Assembly: GCA_020849855.1 (NCBI GenBank)
Contig: JADZFO010000052.1
Location: 12,823 to 76,822 of the forward strand
Reading direction: 5' to 3'
DNA: 64,000 nucleotides
DNA from: a bacterium
Lineage (GTDB): Bacteria; 4484-113; JAFGCY01
The position numbers and the translations under genes were made by a program. Numbering within the stretch: the first letter of the stretch is position 1; each line of letters starts with the position of its first letter. The notes below the pieces were generated by a model. That model was given only the letters and a program-made list of their open reading frames with translations, was not told where the DNA came from and ran no database searches. Below, one piece after another: positions 61,383 to 64,000 of the stretch.

Positions 61383-61964
61383 TCAGGCCTGCAGCCATCC
61401 GCGCAGGTTCTGCCACTGCGAAGCGCCGAGCGCCAGCACGGCAAGCAGGGCGGCCGCGGCGACGGAAAGCCCGCCAACCGGCGCCAGCCAGGCAAGGGCC
61501 TCGGGCTGGGGAATGCCGCTGAGCAGGGCATAGCCGACAATTCCACCGGCAAGGCTGGCCCCCAGGCCGCGCCAGTGCGGCTGGCTGAGCAGCTCCGGCC
61601 CCAGCAGGGCCAGCCAGGGCAGCAGGTCCGGCTGCGCCGCCGTCTCGCTGCCTGTTTGCGGTTTACTCAGTAGAGGCTGCGAGGACCCCGCAGCTGTGCG
61701 CCGCGCCAGGGCGAAGCGCAGCGCGCGGGCTTCCTGAGCCCGGCGGCGCAGGGCCGTCTGGCGATAGCGCAGGCCGCCGTTGCGGGCCAGCCAGAGCTTT
61801 GCCTGCTCCCGGCATTCAAGGCGCAGCTGGACCTGCCGCGCCAGGCCGGGCAGATCGCCGGCTGCGGCCAGCCGGGAGCGCAGGCCGGCTTCCAGCGCGG
61901 CCGGCAGCGCCCCGGGCTCCGGCGCCGCTTCACTGTGCATCTGCTTGAGGCTGTCCTTGTTCAT
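61383..61964 (-). CDS. Membrane protein, probable anti-sigma factor
   Basis: 193 residues from the ATG at 61964. The N-terminal half is a basic helical region (LRSRLAAAGDLPGLARQVQL, YRQTALRRRAQEARALR), the C-terminal half has two membrane segments (about 137-155 and 163-183, GLSVAAAALLAVLALGAS). No zinc motif. It starts 19 bases after the stop of the ECF sigma gene, the usual place for a regulator of that sigma factor. The role rests on position and layout only. Confidence 0.55.
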   Translation of the reverse strand: MNKDSLKQMHSEAAPEPGALPAALEAGLRSRLAAAGDLPGLARQVQLRLECREQAKLWLARNGGLRYRQTALRRRAQEARALRFALARRTAAGSSQPLLSKPQTGSETAAQPDLLPWLALLGPELLSQPHWRGLGASLAGGIVGYALLSGIPQPEALAWLAPVGGLSVAAAALLAVLALGASQWQNLRGWLQA

Positions 61965-61983
61965 GGCTGCATCTCTGGGCGCA

Positions 61984-62718
61984 TCATTCCGTCAGGCTGT
62001 CCCAGCCCCGCTCCGCCGCGATCTGCATCAGGCGCTGGCGGGCGCGGTAGAGCTTGGTCCGCACGGTGTTGATGGGCAGGCTCAGCGCCTGCGCGATCTC
62101 TTCATAGCTGTATTCGGCGACGTAATAGAGGTTCAGCGCTTCGCGCTGGTCGGCGGGCAGGCTGGCCAGCATGCTGCGCAGGGCGGCCTGGCGGGCGGCC
62201 TGGGTGTACTGCGCCTGCGGGTCGGCACCCGCGCTGCTGGCATCGCTGAGGGCGGCGAGCCCGGCGCCCACAGCCTGTGCGGCAAGGGGACCGGCGCCGC
62301 CCGGGCCGGCTGTCCGGTTCTGGCGCAGCCCTTCGAGGCTCAGGGGGCTCGGCCGGCGCTGCAGGTAGCGCCGCTGGCTGAGGGCGTGGTTGCGGGACAG
62401 GCGCCAGAGCCAGGAGGAGAAGCCTGAAGCAAAGCGGAAGGAGCCCAGCTTCTCATAGGCGCGCATGAAGGCGCCCTGCACCACATCCTCAAGCTGTGAT
62501 TCCTCGATGCCGCAGGCATCAACCGCCGACCAGACCAGGCGGCGGTAGCGCTGCACCAGCAGGCCAAAGCCGCTGAAATCCCCGGCCTGGCAGGCGCGGA
62601 TGATCTCGCTTTCTTCCTGCGAGCTCAGCCTTTCGCCAGACTCGAGGGCCACGCGGGCCCAGCGTGCCTCCGGCGGAAACTGAAGCTCTCCTGATCTCAC
62701 TGTGGCACTGAACATCAT
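61984..62718 (-). CDS. ECF RNA polymerase sigma factor
   Basis: 244 residues from the ATG at 62718 (a second ATG at 62715). Region 2: FSGFGLLVQRYRRLVWSAVD, EDVVQGAFMRAYEKLG and FSSWLWRLSRNHALSQRR. A long Gly/Ala-rich linker of about 60 residues separates it from region 4 (LPADQREALNLYYVAEYSYE, then EEIAQALSLPINTVRTKLYRARQRL). It is longer than usual because of the linker. The operon order is DUF6249-like protein, sigma factor, membrane protein, a common layout in ECF clusters. No autoregulated promoter was recognised. Confidence 0.85.
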   Translation of the reverse strand: MMFSATVRSGELQFPPEARWARVALESGERLSSQEESEIIRACQAGDFSGFGLLVQRYRRLVWSAVDACGIEESQLEDVVQGAFMRAYEKLGSFRFASGFSSWLWRLSRNHALSQRRYLQRRPSPLSLEGLRQNRTAGPGGAGPLAAQAVGAGLAALSDASSAGADPQAQYTQAARQAALRSMLASLPADQREALNLYYVAEYSYEEIAQALSLPINTVRTKLYRARQRLMQIAAERGWDSLTE

Positions 62719-62737
62719 ACTCGCCTGCCTCGCGGCC

Positions 62738-63217
62738 TCAGGCCTGCGCGTCCTGCGGCATCTCCGCCAGTCGTTCCGCCGGGCCGGCCGGCGCGGACTG
62801 CCTTCCGCGCTTGCGCTCATAGCGCACCACGGGGCCGACGATGCTGCGGTGAATGTACAGCAGCGCTGCGCCAACCAGTCCCAGAATCACTGGCGGGGCC
62901 AGCACGGTGAAGCGCTCCTGGGCGTGGCCGTCGCCGACCAGCAGCCAGACCGGCACGGTGATGGCCACCAGGAAGCCCAGCGCAATCCCGAGGAGCACGA
63001 CGCCGGCCTTCCAGTTGCCGTTGGGGTCCTCCTCCCTTTCGCGGGCGAGTGAGGGCAGCTGGACCGCGATGCGCTCAGGGTCGATGCCGTGCTCGATAGC
63101 CTTGGCCACGGTGTCGAGGGTCTTGCGGTAAAGCAGGTTGCGCAGATAGACAGGCAGCATGATGCAGCCCGCCAGGGCAAAGATGAAGGCCAGGGTGGCT
63201 ATCGCGCCATCGTTCAT
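62738..63217 (-). CDS. DUF6249-like membrane protein
   Basis: 159 residues. Membrane segments at about 7-26 (ATLAFIFALAGCIMLPVYL), 70-91 (GVVLLGIALGFLVAITVPVWLL) and 103-122 (LAPPVILGLVGAALLYIHRS) surround a cytoplasmic loop (RKTLDTVAKAIEHGIDPERIAVQLPSL) with the 'AIEHGIDPER' pattern of DUF6249 proteins. Such genes often precede ECF sigma factors and may sense or tune the membrane signal; their chemistry is unknown. GGAG precedes the ATG at 63217. It is first of a three-gene operon (19-base gaps). Confidence 0.7.
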   Translation of the reverse strand: MNDGAIATLAFIFALAGCIMLPVYLRNLLYRKTLDTVAKAIEHGIDPERIAVQLPSLAREREEDPNGNWKAGVVLLGIALGFLVAITVPVWLLVGDGHAQERFTVLAPPVILGLVGAALLYIHRSIVGPVVRYERKRGRQSAPAGPAERLAEMPQDAQA

Positions 63218-63330
63218 GTTCGACTCCGCACCGGATTTCCGGCTGCCGTATGACGCCGCCGGCAGAGCGAAGTTTCAGCAGAATGGCGGAAATGAGTAGA
63301 AAGCCAGCGCGGCAGGAAAGAGAAAGGGCA

Positions 63331-63361
63331 AAAAAGAAGGGCCGCCCCGAAGGGCGGCCCA
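63331..63361 (-). terminator. Rho-independent terminator of the 63387-64000 gene
   Basis: Stem GGGCCGCCC/GGGCGGCCC (63340-63348 with 63353-63361) with a TTCG loop on the minus strand, then TTCTTTTTTGCCC. It lies 25 bases past the stop of the partial gene. Confidence 0.9.
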
Positions 63362-63386
63362 CTGATTGGCATATCTGTCGGAGACT

Positions 63387-64000
63387 TTAGCGGTCGCCGA
63401 TGTAGTCTTCGCCAGCGGTCAGGACCAGCACGATGCCGTCGCGGATACCGTTGGGGTTACCGTACTGCAGCTGCTCGTTGCTGTCGCCGATGTTCGCGGG
63501 CTGATAGGGGCTGCCCTCGTACTCGTTGTCAGCGGTGACCGAGCGGGTCCAGGGCCAGATGAACTGCTCGCCGGGGCCGTTGTTGCCGCCGCCGGGGCCG
63601 CCAGGGCCGCCGCCCGGGTTACCCTGCATCGGGGTGGGGCCGTTGTTCGGGCCATCAGCGAAGGTCGCGTCAGCCAGCCAGCCGTTGTGGATGGAGGCGC
63701 CGGTGAAGTAGGTGATCTGCTCCTCGTCACCGATGACGTCCTTACCCTTGGTGCGGATGCCGCCGTAGCCGCCCATCATGTACTGGTCGATCTCGGTCGG
63801 CAGGATCGGCTGGTCAGCCGCGTCGTTGTTGCCGATGGCGATGATCGGGCCCGAGCCCTTGTAGAAGAACTGACCGGGCAGGTAAGGCAGCGGCTTGTTG
63901 CCCTGCCACATATCCCAGAAGTCGTACTGGATGTTGGCCCAGGTCGGCTCGTTCTGCTGCTGCAGGGTCTGCAGGTCGGTGTAGCTCCAGTTCACGAAGC
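63387..64000 (-). CDS. Secreted-type protein, 5' end outside the window
   Basis: The frame is open to the last base, so the N-terminus is missing; the visible part is about 204 residues. It is rich in Asn, Asp, Gly and aromatic residues (WANIQYDFWDMWQGNKPLP, GNNDAADQPILPTEIDQYMM) and carries a Gly/Pro loop (GNPGGGPGGPGGGNNGPG). The end, GIRDGIVLVLTAGEDYIGDR, recalls the C-terminal loop of pseudopilin-type proteins of type II secretion-like systems, a class common in several environmental phyla, but without the N-terminal helix this stays a guess. A strong terminator follows. Confidence 0.65.
   Translation of the reverse strand, partial: FVNWSYTDLQTLQQQNEPTWANIQYDFWDMWQGNKPLPYLPGQFFYKGSGPIIAIGNNDAADQPILPTEIDQYMMGGYGGIRTKGKDVIGDEEQITYFTGASIHNGWLADATFADGPNNGPTPMQGNPGGGPGGPGGGNNGPGEQFIWPWTRSVTADNEYEGSPYQPANIGDSNEQLQYGNPNGIRDGIVLVLTAGEDYIGDR

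Overview
The window comes from a GC-rich, diderm, LPS-making bacterium. Outer-membrane biogenesis genes (a BamA-like assembly factor next to lpxD), a DUF3187-like outer-membrane protein and about a dozen lipoproteins with clear lipoboxes all point that way. The gene order is not proteobacterial: a YvyF/TIGR03826-like zinc-finger gene overlaps a YqeG-type HAD phosphatase gene, and many genes have a TANNNT -10 box only 6-7 bases before an ATG or GTG. That suggests leaderless transcripts, as known in Deinococcus and Actinobacteria. I would guess a poorly sampled phylum (for example Armatimonadota- or Eremiobacterota-like), but the sequence alone does not settle it.

Layout. 1-7365 (+): four tandem secreted proteins built of PKD and pre-peptidase C-terminal (PPC) modules or a PQQ-like propeller, then a HEAT-repeat protein and an M48-type membrane protease (7451-10681). 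10783-15303: a small protein, an AMIN/secretin-N-domain protein, a secreted protein and tadA on the minus strand, with the zinc-finger and YqeG-like genes on the plus strand. 15324-17793 (-): an ECF sigma factor with an RseA-like anti-sigma factor and an RseB-like protein. 17894-18358 (-): hicB with a broken hicA. Then a pirin, an unknown exported protein and the DUF3187-like protein. 22425-35808 (-): six paralogous lipoproteins, each ending in a seven-repeat propeller. 36215-38598: an unknown membrane protein, an acyl-CoA dehydrogenase and a GNAT. 38752-41687 (-): a tightly overlapping four-gene operon around a DUF692/MNIO enzyme. 41789-48818: ffh, a lipoprotein, a predicted small RNA, an unknown anchored protein, bamA-like and lpxD. 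49779-56977: PP2C phosphatase, plsY, two related secreted proteins and uvrA. 56974-58485: an AT-richer foreign-looking gene, a truncated REP-associated transposase (RAYT) and REP-like palindromes. 58486-64000 (-): another propeller lipoprotein interrupted by an in-frame TAG, an anti-sigma candidate, a second ECF sigma factor, a DUF6249-like protein and a partial secreted protein.

Two systems stand out. First, ten lipoproteins share one undescribed N-terminal module (an LPSPAEL-like linker, then a domain with a W/F-A-hydrophobic-Y motif and a DY-x4-W-x-W-like motif). It is joined to interchangeable C-terminal parts: PKD plus PPC, a PQQ-like propeller, 0, 2 or 5 PKD domains plus a seven-bladed propeller, or FN3 plus propeller. 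Second, the operon at 38752-41687 pairs a multinuclear iron enzyme of the DUF692 family with a membrane protein that ends in a seven-cysteine Gly/Ser tail and with a small partner protein. This is the layout of a peptide- or protein-tail-modifying (RiPP-like) system whose substrate tail is carried on a membrane protein.

Mobile and decaying sequence is concentrated at four places: the hicA remnant with an inverted-repeat element (17894-18612), a 30-bp repeat pair (20791-20850), a 960-base gene-free stretch with an 83-bp tandem repeat (48819-49778) and the RAYT/REP patch (58154-58415). The palindromes share a GGGACAAGCCC-like core.
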